The notes beneath the pieces were generated by a model, which was given only the letters and a program-made list of their open reading frames with translations, did not search any database and was not told the origin of the DNA. Both the position numbers and the translations under genes were made by a program. DNA of 64,000 nt from Balaenoptera acutorostrata (Eukaryota > Chordata > Mammalia > Artiodactyla > Balaenopteridae): the NCBI RefSeq assembly GCF_949987535.1, contig NC_080068.1:80253254-80317253 (forward strand), written 5' to 3'. Of the stretch, positions 1 to 12,500 are shown in pieces. How positions within the stretch are numbered: position 1 is the stretch's first letter; every line of letters begins with the position of its first letter.

Positions 1-24
1 GAACTTGCCATGCGGGTGGCTCAC

Positions 25-186
25 CTCTTCGGCACAGCATTGCCACTCTGTTCTCCACTTGGGTAATGTTTGAGGTACTTAAAAAAATTGGGCGAGGAGG
101 CGGAGGGGGTAAGACGAGGTGGAGGAGCAGGAGCTGAAGACTGACCTGAGCCACTTTTAGACTCGCCAACAGGTGGATGATTCCCA
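25..186 (-). CDS. TBC1D1: TBC1D1 exon 12, muscle-specific cassette (first of two)
   Basis: This 162-nt exon encodes 54 residues and is symmetric (phase 2 to phase 2), so skipping it keeps the frame. A strong acceptor (pyrimidine tract, CTATTTAG) precedes 186 and a consensus donor (AAGAG then GTGAGC) follows 25. The peptide starts [15 protein letters not shown], runs through a Ser/Pro-rich stretch [16 protein letters not shown], and ends near SGNAVPK. I recognise it as the first half of the roughly 93-residue insert of the long muscle isoform. Its partner exon 13 should lie left of the window. The PSASS stretch probably contains the site called Ser660 in mouse, an AMPK target. Here KHYPSGEQ replaces what I recall as KHNSSGEQ in human. 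It contains no in-frame stop and was recognised by translating between the two splice sites. Confidence 0.9.
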
Positions 187-3100
187 CTAAATAGCAATTA
201 GAGAGAAAGCAGGGGAGTTAGAGTAAAAGGGGGGGACGGCACCGCGCAGGAAACGCAGAGGACACACGGAGGAAACAGGAACTGTCACAGTTAAGAGGGT
301 GCTCTCCTCTTCTGCGCCCCAATTCCTGCTGGCAAAGGCAGCTCTCAGTCAAGAGGGCACTGTGAAAGGTCCCTCCTGATCACTTCCCACATGCCTATGT
401 GCGCAAGAGACCCGTTTCCTCTACTCCTTTCTTAGGATCTGACGGGGGAAAATTTTTTTTAATTAAAACAAAAGCAAAGGAAAGCAAAACAAAATCCAGA
501 GTTTTAGAAATACATCTCTCTTCAAAATGAACAATAACCTGCCTTGAATGTCCAAGTTCCATTTCCTGTGCATAAGTGAGCAGAGTTCATGAGGGGGGAG
601 CAAAGCAAAAGAGGCATGCTGTGGGGCGGGGGAGGAGGGGGAGGACGGTACCACGCCCCCTCATCACCCGCGCCCCGCAGGACCCTTTAGGAAGCTGCTT
701 TCTTAGGAGAGAAGGGAAATGGACTGTCAGGGACTTCTCATTTCCTGCCACCTCGGCTTGTGTGAAACAGTGGGCTTATTAGCAAGAGGACTAGAAATCT
801 CCAGACAGGAAAAGTTCCATTATCACTAATATGCCAGAAAAAGAGGGGTGGGAGCCAGTGCAGAGGCAGAATAAAACGAGTGTGCGCGCTGGGTTTTAAG
901 AAACATGACAAGAACCCACAAAGCCTCAAACAAACTATGCTTGCCTCCAAAACATCACAGAATTGAATATTAGCTTCTGAAGCATGTCCTGCTTTGGGAT
1001 CACAATTATCCAGCCAAATTCCAAAGAACCATCATCACTATTTTCAATGGCGTACGGAAAACAGAGCTGAGCGGCTCTACTAGCTCGTTTGAGATCGCTA
1101 GCACGTGTCACTGCTTCACCAGCAACACCCCAACACCCACCCCCGTGTGGACTCTCTCTCACCTGTGCAGGGCCTGCACCAAGACACACGTCCTGGCTTC
1201 TGTTGTCACCAAAATCAGGCAGCAGCTGCACACAGGTGTGGCCTACTTCATCCTTCTACAGTGAGGAGTTTTAAAATATTTTTAAAGTGATTTTTTTTAA
1301 AATTTTATTTACTTATTTATTTATTTTTTGGCTGTGTTGGGTCTTCGTTTCTGTGCGAGGGCTTTCTCTAGTTGTGGCGAGCGGGGGCCACTCTTCATCA
1401 CGGCGCGCAGGCCTGTCACTATCGCGGCCTCTCCTGTTGCGGAGCACAGGCTCCAGACGCGCAGGCTCAGTAGTTGTGGCGCACGGGCTTAGTTGCTCCG
1501 CGGCATGTGGGATCTTCCCAGACCAGGGCTCGAACCCGTGCCCCCTGCATTGGCAGGCAGATTCTCAACCACTGCGCCACCAGGGAAGCCCCTAAAGTGA
1601 TTTTTAAACATACCTCTGTGTCCATTCATGGTCTCTGACACTCGGAGTCAAATTAATTGCCAAGGGACCCCAGAAGGAGGCGGGAGAACTTCTAGTACTG
1701 CTTACCCAGCTCTATAGCCAGGAAATCCCAACTGCTCACTGGAGCCCAATTATTAAAATTAGTAAATCTTGTTCGAAGAATCCAGAACTCTCACATTGGA
1801 GGAGATTTTAGAGACCACCTATTGTGTCATACAGTCTCAACTGTGTCATACAGTGAAGTGAAGTAACTTTGCCCGGGTCACAGACGGCTTGGGACAGAGC
1901 TAGGACAGAGGCCCCGGCATCACTGCGCCTCTCGCCGGGGCCTCCAAATGAGCAGACTCACCTGACTGCTCACTCGCTACTTCCCTCCAGGCCAGAGGCA
2001 GAGCGCACGGTCAGGGCTGCCTCTCACTGTGTGAGGAGGGACCATTCTGCATCTTAGGGGCCATTTCTGCTCGTCTTACCTGCTTCCTCACCGTACTTGC
2101 ACTTGAACAGGTAACAAGCATCTCTTACATCTACGTATTTCCCAAGGGAGGAAGACGGGAGGAACACGTCACTGCTTCGAGTTTTACCTTTTTAAGCCAA
2201 GAGTGAAACCTGACTCAGGTTTCTCTTTGCACCCAACAGACATGCCTGGGATGCACATACCTGGTTAGTAACAGACATGCCCCAGCCACTTAGACAACAA
2301 ATCTACATTTTCAACAAATCTTACTTTCGTTCATGAGGTGTCTCTGTGCTCACTGAGTGATACCTCACAAGTTTCCTTTGCGAGACCCCTGGAGACCCCC
2401 GTGCCGGCTGCAGAGGTTCCTGGCGTTCCACGGGGACGTGACTCAGAGTGTTGGCGCGCCTTCTGAAGCCCTGCTGGGGTGAGAGCAGGGCTGGCTCTTC
2501 CACGGGGTGGCTCTCTGAGTCACTGGACAGGTCATCCGAGGAGCCAAGGAGTCTGAAGGAGCTCTCAGAGATGGGCAAGGCCTCCTTCTCACACACAGAC
2601 GGCTCCTGGCAGCAGGCAGACAGCAGATCAGACACATGGCAAGGCACTTGTGGGACTTACAGATCTCTAATTCCAGCTGCAGGAAAACATTTCAAAATGT
2701 AGGCACATCTTCTGGTCGCAGTGCCATCTAGAGGCCACCAAGAGTATACGGCGATAAAGGCCCACTAAATGCCTGCTCCCCGGAGACAAAACGTGAGTGT
2801 GCAGGACAAATGGGGAAACTGTCCAAGTGCAAGTGTGAAGCACATAAATTATAACCAGTTAACTGCCCTAAGCAAAGCTGAAATAGTTCTCTTTCTAGAA
2901 AAGAGAGCTCTGTAAACTACTGCCTATAACAAGTATAGCGAGTGCTGCGTAACTTGTCTGCACAGTTTAAACAAATCAAGTTCTTTATCTTGGCCAAGTG
3001 TGTTCATACATGTGATAGCCACATTTTATGGCTCTCTCTGAATTTGATCTAATGTTTGGATTTAACTTGGTAATCTTGAGTGTTAAAAATTACATCCTAT

Positions 3101-3540
3101 ATTATTCTTAGATATGGAAAATCTCTCTCTAGGCACTTATTGACATGATTCAGGGCAAATCACTTAACTTCTTCCTGCACCTCAATTTCCTCATCTGTAA
3201 AAGGGTAGAGTGAAAATTTATCTCACCAGGTTTCAGAATTAAGCAAGCTAATACAACTAAAAGTACTTGTCTGATGTTAAATGTTATATAAGTTATTGTC
3301 TTATTAGGCACTCAGTGAATTTCCTGAGTGGGTACTCAAACATTTGTTGAGAATCATGACAATATTTTAATATCGTAGGCTCTCAAGATGCATACTTTTT
3401 CAAAGGAATGAACTACCACCACTCATGCTTAGCACTGCACACCCAGGACGTGGTGGGGGCCAATATATTTTTCTCAAATCAAAAAATATAAAATAACTGA
3501 TATGTATAAAATTGATGACTAATAAGAACCTGCTGTATTT

Positions 3541-3574
<34 letters not shown>

Positions 3575-6500
3575 AAGAAGTGTACCAGCTTGTTCCTACT
3601 GAAATTACTAGAAGGGATGAATAAATCAACATGAAAAGAGCAAAAAGGAATGAATGCATCTAATAACGGTGGACTGGAAAATCTAAATTCCACCTGTTCA
3701 TTTGACCTGCAGTTGAGTGTCTCTTAGATGATAGGTATTAAGGGTTTTAATTTAAAAAAATTAAATTTATGTTTATTGAGGAGAAAGGTTATATACACTT
3801 AATTTTGTAGGAATTAGATTTAAAAAGCTTAATTCCCAACACATTATGAAATGTTAAACAGTAACTTAAATTTTTCATTCTTCAGGACTCTACAGTTACC
3901 AAGATTCTTTTAATTTAAGGATTCAAAAATGTGTTTAAGACAATTCATCAAGCAATCTCCATCAGGCAAACCTGTTCATCTCAACTCTCATTAACGTCCT
4001 TCCCAATTATGTGGAAGAGCTAACCCTTAGCTTCATCTAACACCTGAAAGGGCCACTGGATGTTCAGCTTCTTTGCTTCCAGATGATCAATTTATTGGAA
4101 GAGATCCAGTTACATAAAAGCACACTTTTACAACAGTTTCTCAACGTCAGGATGAACAAACGATGTAAAGAAGTGCATACAGCCACACATACAATACACA
4201 CAAACAGGTTCTGAAAAGCTGCATTTCCCTTAGAATTACCCTAGAAATTCAAACCATGTGTATACTCCTAGATCTGTGATTTGAAGAAGAATAAAAAAAA
4301 AAGCAATAAGACTTACTGGAAAAGTCACTTGAGTGACATGAATTTCTTCACAGCATCTTTATTGGAACTAATCTGGAACGCCCTCTTCCCTGTCCACTTC
4401 CACGGGTGCAATTCCTATACTTTCGCCAAGATTTATCAAAAGCACTACTGCTCCCCTCTCCAAGCTTTCTCTGGTTCCACTGACCAAAAATAGCTCCCCT
4501 TCCTCTTGCTCCTGTGACAGCTAAGCTACCATGGCTCTTATTTGAACTCAGGCTCACAGCTACTCTATTCGATGCTGGTATATCTGTCGCCTCTCCTACC
4601 AGATGAGTTCCTTCCTGCAGGGTAGAAGCTCTGTCTTTTTCATCTGTATCCAGCAGATTAAAAAAAGCCAAAACACTTCCTAACTTCAAATGGATTGTGG
4701 GTAGAATCAGTATAGAGGAGATGGAGGGCAGATGACCCTACATTCCACTAAATTCTAACTTAGAAAATCATATTCAGGGCATTCCCTGGTGGTCCAGTGG
4801 TTAGGACTCCACACTTCCACTGCCTAGGGCGTGGGTTCAATCCCTGGTCAGGGAACTAAGATCCCGCAAGCCACACAGCACGGACGCCCTGCCCCCCCCA
4901 AAAAAAATCATATTCAGAAGACTGGGGTCTAGGGACTTGCTCCCCTAAGTGGGTCCACAGACCAGCGGCATCAACATCACCTTGGAGCTTGTCAGAAATT
5001 GGCCATTTCAGGAATCACCCCAGGCCTACTGAATCAGAATCTGCATTTTAACCAGATCCCATTAAACATGCACCTTAGAAATTGAGAAAGCACTCAACTG
5101 AGGCAGTGTTTCTCACACTATAGGCTGTAACACATTGGTAGGCAGTGATATCAATTTCGTGGTCTGCCACAAACTTTTTAAAGCAATAGCAAATACCAGT
5201 ATGTATCACGTTTACAGTAAACATCATTTTGTGAAATCTTATTTTCATTTTATCTGTGAGCATGTAGGTATGTGTGTTTCTGAACTAGTTTGCAACGTTA
5301 AATGTGTAAATTACTGTTGGTCTGGTCTAAAAACTTTGAAAGCCACATGCCCAGGAGGAAGCGCAGAAGAACTTTGATTCCTGTGGTAAGGAGCTGGCCT
5401 CCATGACAACTCCCCTTCTTTCCATCCCAGGGCACTCTGACATCCCCAGCACAAAACCCAAAATCCACTTTTCTGGTGGTTAAAAAGTTGAACTAACTAG
5501 GTTTAAGTACACTTCTATGTTTAGCAAGCAAGAAATTAAAACAAGCACATAGACACAGGTCTGCTACCAAAGAGAACTGCTGGCTTGCTCACCAGCACAA
5601 AGCTGTGCTTGGTGGCAGATGCGAGGGGTGAGGCCTATTTATAAAAATAGTGATGTTTAATTATAGTCATAGAGTCAGGCAGAGGACAGAGTAAGTTTCA
5701 GGAATTTAAGGTGCATACTTCTCATAATTCGTAAATCCACGTTTGAGGTTTTCCCAATTTAAATTATTTTTAATATTTCATTTAGATTTCATTGGAAAAC
5801 CTACTAAAGAAAGAAATCCATTGATCACTTGTGATTAATTAGATCTCAGTGGCCTGAAATTGTGCTTTTACCTCTTTGCTTATGGAATAGCCCTCTGTTT
5901 TGCTATGTACAACTTTTTGGCTAGAGTAGAACTGCACAACCAGCCCTCCACCTGCATTATGAAGTCCAGAAGCACCAAATTTTTCATGATTGGAGCTATG
6001 AGGCTTCTTTTGTTCCTTCTGATAGGCCCGGTATATAGGAGATGAGCAAGACCCACTTGCTGGTTTCTTCAGGGTGTCATATAAAAAACAATGTGCTTAC
6101 TTTGCTGGTGTTACTTAATGTACTAGACACGGAGCTGTCCAGATCCAGACTGGCGGAGTGCTCCTGGAGGCCTCTGGCTTTATTACCCTAGGGAAAGAAA
6201 AGCAGTCGAGTTATGACCCCTGAGGCTTTTGTAAAGGCATCTGCTAGAAGCAACCTGGTCTATTTAAATAAGTTCAGGAAAAGTGCATCTACTGAGAAAC
6301 TCTGCTGAGCACATATGTGCTTGAAGACAATCAACATTTGTCTTTTTTTTTTTTTAACCAAACTAAATGTTCCAAAGCACCTTGTGGGTTAGTCATTTGG
6401 CAGGGATGACGGGCAGAAGAGACAACGTGTCTAGAAGAAAAGCAAACGCTGAAGTGCGCACACTCAACAACAGAGTCCCCCCTCTGAGTCACACGGTGTC

Positions 6501-9500
6501 ATGACCCGCCAGCCTATGACACACAAACCACAATCGCTCAGTCTGGGAGCTCTCAAAGGCAGCCCCACCCCAGTTCTGGTTTTGTAAATGAACTGCTTTT
6601 AATTATCTGTAAGGCTGCTGTGAAATTCTCAGAAACAGCTTCATACAAAATAAAATTTATAACAAAAAAAAATGTTTCAAATGGGGTGGTTCATGAAATA
6701 AAAGATAACTATAAGAAGATACTGCAAGCTCCAGAAAGGTGTGAAACTTTGAGAGAAAACAGAACTTCTATTTCTTCGAAGTGCCATCAAGGTATTTACA
6801 CTCACGCTGGGGTTGGCGTGGGGGGGTGCAGGGGTTGGTAGTAATTTCTTAAAGAACTCCCAGATCAGTACATACGTATACTCTGTTCTCCCTATAGAGC
6901 TGCAGGCCACAAACTTTTCCCGTAAAGAGCCAGATAATAAATCTCTTATGCTTTGTGGACCATATGGTATCCGTGGCAAGTACTCAACTCTGCAGAAAAG
7001 CAGCCTTAGACAATAGGTGAATGAATTGATGTGTCTGTGTTTCAATAAAACTCTATTTACAAAAACAGGAGGTGAATGGTATTTGACCCAAGGGCCACAG
7101 TGTGCAGATCCTGCTATAAACAGTTTCAGACACATAACAATAGCAGCTAACGATAACAATTTTTTTATGATGTAATCAGAATTTTTATTTATTTATTTAA
7201 ATTTGTTTATTTATTTATGTATTTTATTTTTGGCTGCGTTGGGTCTTCGCTGCTGCACGCGGGCTTTCTCTAGTTGAGGCGAGCGGGGGTTACTCTCCAT
7301 TGCGGTGCTCAGGTTTCTCATTGCAGTGGCTTCTCTTGTTGCGGAGCATGGGCTCTAGGCACACGGGCTTCAGTAGTTGTGGCTCGCCGCCTCAGTCGTT
7401 GTGGCTCACAGGCTCTAGAGCGCAGGCTCAGTAGTTGTGGCTCACGGGCTTAGTTGCTCCCCGGCATGTGGGATCTTCCCGGACCAGGGCTCGAACCCGT
7501 GTCCCCTGCATTGGCAGGCAGATTCTTAGCCACTGCACCACCAGGGAAGTCTCACAATAACAATTTTTAAACTGTACCTAGTGACACTAGGGAGAATGGA
7601 ACCCACACCTAGGTGTATCTAATCCATGCTCTTTACAGGGACTGGCCAACAAATAACATTCTTTTGGGAGACAAAAATTCCATAGAATACAAAAGAGTAG
7701 AGAACATTTTTTAACCCGGACCAAGTTAAAAAGTGAATTTTCAGTGTAGATAACATTTTTCTAACACTGAGAAGACACCAAAAAAGGTTTTACCCTTCTA
7801 AACTTTATGATGAACACTGATGGAATGAAAGCAAAGAACTGAATTTCATGTTCTCTCAAAAAAAGTGATTTAACTTAAACTAGGAGGAATTATGCCACTT
7901 ACCCGGGACAAAATACTTTCTAAAGACTCCGTTAAAGATCTCTTCGCTTTGTTTTTCAGCATATCTAGCCTAAATCGAGTGGCACTAGATGGTAATTCAC
8001 TTGCAATATTCTCCGCTGCAATCTGTGATGTCTAAAAAGTGAAACAATGGAAAATTAAGTCACTTAGATCTTCCTTCCCTCCTTCTTTCCTTCCTTTTTA
8101 AAGGACTGAAAAATCTCTAGAATGCATCTTTTTGACCTCAGGTCATATTCTTTCTGTGACCTCTTCTCATCTGCTCCTTGGTGACATGACTTCAAGGTCC
8201 AGGAAATAAATTTGCCTCAAAGAGTTGCTTTGCCTACTCCAAACAAAATAAGGAAAAGTGCTTAGAAACTAATCAGTTAACAAAGCAATTTAGAGCTTGG
8301 GCTCTGTGGCTGGATCAGAGATATGTCATTCACTAGCTGTGGCCTCGAGCAAGTCACTTACTTTCTCTGAGCCACAATTTGGTCTTCTGTAAATTGAGAT
8401 CAACCTCACGATCTAACCATAGTGCTATGTTGTGAGATTAAAACAGGTAAAGCATGTAAAACGTTGGGCACAGCTTCTGGTACAAAGGTAGCTATGATTA
8501 GCTTTTCAAAGTAAAGTAACAACTTACTTTTGGGGGCATTTCAGAGGGTGAGACAAAATAAATCTAATCAACTGAAGAATCCATCCTCTCTGCCTACACT
8601 AATCCCTTCATCCCCTTCTACAGAGTTCTGTCTTTTTCCTCTCTCCCACCTATTGTTTCCATCATCCCATTCATTCTCCTCTGCAACCAAGTCTCTCCCT
8701 TAACTGACCAGTAACATGAAACTGACAACATAAAAGTTTGTTTGCCAATCACAAAATGAAGTTTAATGTTACTTATTAACAAAGAGGTATGCTTAAAAAA
8801 AAACAAAAACAAAAAACCTCTACTCTAGATTAAATTGTTTCTTCTATGGATTCTTACCTGAATGCTTCCTGCTAGATGATGATTTTGTTAGAAAAATACT
8901 CAACCGCATCCTCCATTACTCTAAACACCAACTATTCTTTGCTGTCGTTACATATGTCAGGCATACAGAAAAATGTGCAGATTAATACAGTAAATGCCTT
9001 CATACCACCTCCAGCTTTGGCCAAGTTAACATTGTGCAGGTGTTGAGAAGAACAGTGATGAGCACAGGCTCTGGCACTCACTCAACAAATACTAAGTTAT
9101 GCAGCATGGGTGGATGCCTTACTAGTTGCCATTTGGTCCTGTGCAATCATTTCCCAAGAGTAAGAGCCTATCCAGACTCGAGTCAGCCTCTACAGCCAAA
9201 GGAATTACCCACAAAGAACCCTCAGGGGCCTGCATTTGACTCAATACCAGCTCACTCAAGAAGTTAAGAAACTGTAGACCTGCTTTCAAACTCAAAACCA
9301 AAGTTTTCATAAAAAAGAAGCATTTTGAATTGTTCTGATATATGCAGAAAATACTGGCTAAAAGACTAGTAGAACGTAGTAGATCCTACATAGAAAGAAG
9401 AAAAACTGCACTTGTGTTTTTCTTTTTATAAACCAGGCCGTAAGAATGTCTATGTACTTAATTCAATGCTTCTTCTGCTCTCCTCTACCATCTAAAAAGG

Positions 9501-12500
9501 TTCTTTTCTATGTCTATCACCATAATTCAAATGTAATCTGAAAATAATTCACATTTAGAAAATAATTTGCATTTAGAAAATAACATATTCCTTGTTTATT
9601 TTAAACTAAGCATCTAGAAGTTTCTCCTTTGAAGATGATGCTGGTTCTTGGATAAGTTTCTAGTTTGGGGCTCTAGAGTGAATTTGTACTGCAGTCCTCA
9701 CATTGCCCATCCCAAGACAGATGGGTAAACGCTAAGCATGAACGTTTGGAGCCAAGTTTTAAATTCTTAAGCTACAATGAAGTTCTCAGTTCAGAACCCA
9801 CCATCCAGTAGTGTCACAATGTATCCACCATCAGCCTTATTCAGAATAACCAGCACCTAGAAATAGCTAAGGTGCCCATCAGAAGGAGAATGGAGAAACA
9901 AACTGTGCTATTGACACAATGGAATAAAAAGGAACATAATTACTGATTTATGAAGCAACAAGGACGAATATCAAAAACAATATCAAAAACATTATGCTAA
10001 GCGAAAGAAGCCAGAACTAAAAGAGAACATACTGTAATGATTCCATTTATAGAAAGTTCTAAAACAGGCAAAACGAATCTGTGGCAGAAAAAAAATCAAA
10101 ACAGTGGTTGCCTGGGGGAGGGAGGGAGTGAAGACTGACTGGGTATGGGGGTACTTTCTGGCATGATGGAGATGTTCTATACCTTGATACGGGTCTGGGC
10201 TACCTAAATATATGAAATCCTCAAAACTCAACAAATGGTACACTCAAGATTTGTGCAACTTACTATATGTAAATGTTATCTCCAAAAAACTGTAAATAAA
10301 TACTAAATTCTAATTAATGATATGCATACTGAAGTGTTTAGGGATCAAGAGTACTAGCATCAGAAACTTACTTTGAAAAGCATCAAAAATAAGGTGGAGT
10401 AATAGATGGATAGCTATATGGGAAAGCAAACATAACAAAACGTTTAAAATGGTTTCACCCAGATGGTGGGTATGTGAGTGTTCACTGTGTGATTCTTTCA
10501 ACTTTTCTGTATGTTTGTAATTTTTTGTAATAAAATGTCAGAAAAAAAAAAAAGAAAAAAAGAAAAACTTATCTACTGGATAACGGACCCAGACAAATCG
10601 ATGAGTGGTTACATAACATTAGACTTTGTCAGTTAATCATTATGCCCTTTAGGAGCTTAAGATAATGTCCTTGGACCTCAGACACGTGGGCTCCACACTG
10701 TCTAGCAAATGACTTGACCTCTGTTCCTCATGTCCTTGTCTCTAACATGGGTATTATACCACCTATCTCAAAAAAGTTGTTGTAGAAAAAAATGGAATAA
10801 TTCATGGAGAGAATTAAAACTATACCTAGTACATGGGAAACATTCAATCAGTGGCAGTTGATTTAATATTATTAATTTTTGTACCAGCTCAGTGAATACA
10901 AGCAGAAATGACATGTCCATTGACTCAAATATGATACTCTCTAAACTTTATTAATTTATAGGTCTTTGCCCAAACTGAATCCTTTCCCATAAGATCAAAG
11001 GATTCATTCACTTTGTTTTCCACTTTATGGAATGATTCCTCGGACAGGTATCCAACACTAATACTTCAGTCTGAAAAGCATGTACAGTGTGGCATCACCA
11101 CAGCTCTGAGAAGTACAGCCCTGAGACGGTGCTCATTGTCTTCCATCTACTTTTGAAGGCTGCTGGACACAGACCACAATTCTACCTCTCTCTAGGTCAA
11201 GTCAAAACACATTTTCAAAGGTTACAGGAACTTTTAGGAGCAATAAGAAGATAATGAAATCCATGTGGTTACATTATCTGGTAGCAGAAAGTGAGAGCAG
11301 GAATCTATTGGTGAACTCTCAGAAGTTCATCTGATCGATCTATAAAGCAGCTGCGGCTCCGAAAAGCCGAACTTGGAGCCCAAGAGGGTGTCCAGCCTAG
11401 GGGACACCCAACTACTGCCCAGACACCAGTTCCACTTTGTGAGACTTGGTCTTCTTTACATTAAATTCTGTTTTCAAATGAAAAAAAAAAATTAATATAT
11501 TTCTTTACTGTACTAGTCCATGCCCAAATCATAAAGATACTACGCTGTTCCACAAAAATGAGATTGCATTTAGGGCATAAACACTTCATTCTCCTTTCTA
11601 GCCGTTATAAATTATTTCAAAATTATCAATTTCCTGTTGGAACAAGTTAGAGTGACTCAGGAAAGAGAAAATCAAAACATAGAATAACTATCAGTGGCAC
11701 AAGAGAAAAAAGGAAAGAAAATGAGAAAAGAAATGTGCTGAAAAGTGAACTAGGGAATTAACTGAAAACTTAGACTGGGTGGCCCATCCAAAAGTGAACA
11801 GGAGGATAACAGAACTTGCCCACTCTCTTAAGGGTACCGGCTGAGAAGGGAGGAAGGTCAACACACAAAGGCCAAAAACACAGTGTACTGATATTAGGGT
11901 CACAGCTAAGGGGCCCTAGAGTTGGCCGATGAAATTAAAAACAATGTTGGCCACTGTATGTGACCAAGAGTTCAGGAAAGGCACACAATTGCCAAAGCCA
12001 GCTGGAAAGCAGAAAGCAAATGGGGAGAGTTGCTGTGTGTGCATCCAAGTAAAACTGCATCACGGTTACGTTACCAGAAAAGCAGAGGCTGTTTACAGGG
12101 AAAATAGCAAGAGAAGAGCACATAACTGAGCATTAAAACACCTTGAGAATAAGCACTCAGGAAGTATTCTTTTAAAAAAAAAAAAAAAAAGGCAATATAC
12201 TTCTGGAAATTAAAGACTTTTTGAACATCCTTCACTGATTTTTCTCTAGGCTTTCTGGCCTAGCAGTAACTTAAACAAATATAAAATGCATGTTTAGAAG
12301 CTATAATGGTTATTATAAATTGACTTACAGAGAGTCCAAAAGAAATAGGAAAATGGTCCTGAATCCCAAACTCGAAGCTCTTCAAAGACAGAGCCCTGCA
12401 GGGCAGCCCCAGCCTCTGAGATAGCACCCCTCACACAGAAAAGCTGAACAGAGCTGTGGAAAAAGAGGACAGGAGGCCAACTCTGCACCTCCAGCATATG

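Larger units (their letters stand above)
187..2324 (-). other. TBC1D1: TBC1D1 intron 11
   Basis: This intron separates exon 11 from the muscle cassette. It holds one CHR SINE at 1296-1592 and an old MIR-like stretch around 1780-1910. The remainder, including an open minus frame at 935-1231, shows nothing I recognise. The cassette's splicing control elements are expected here, but none is identifiable by eye. Confidence 0.8.
2606..6100 (-). other. TBC1D1: TBC1D1 intron 10
   Basis: About 3.5 kb. It holds a MIR near 3120-3300, an A/TA-rich tract at 3541-3570, a short CHR-type SINE at 4778-4903 and a MER5-type fragment at 4930-5110. The rest (2606-3100, 3600-4760, 5110-6100) is AT-rich single-copy-looking sequence with no exon or RNA gene I can support. 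Confidence 0.8.
6188..7902 (-). other. TBC1D1: TBC1D1 intron 9
   Basis: About 1.7 kb. It holds a hAT/MER-type fragment at 6880-7120 and a CHR SINE at 7165-7556. The remaining parts (6190-6870 and 7570-7900) contain nothing recognisable. Confidence 0.8.

Noticed and set aside
935..1231. 98-residue minus-strand open frame downstream of exon 11
   Set aside because: It looked like a possible muscle cassette exon, but it has no matching splice-site pair and no family resemblance. The real cassette exon is at 25-186.
1171..1234. Possible minus-strand mini-exon with donor CACAG/GTGAGA
   Set aside because: The acceptor lacks a clear pyrimidine tract and the peptide matches nothing in TBC1D1.
4800..4860. 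tRNA-like A and B boxes
   Set aside because: They belong to CHR SINEs; no intact tRNA cloverleaf or free-standing tRNA gene is present.
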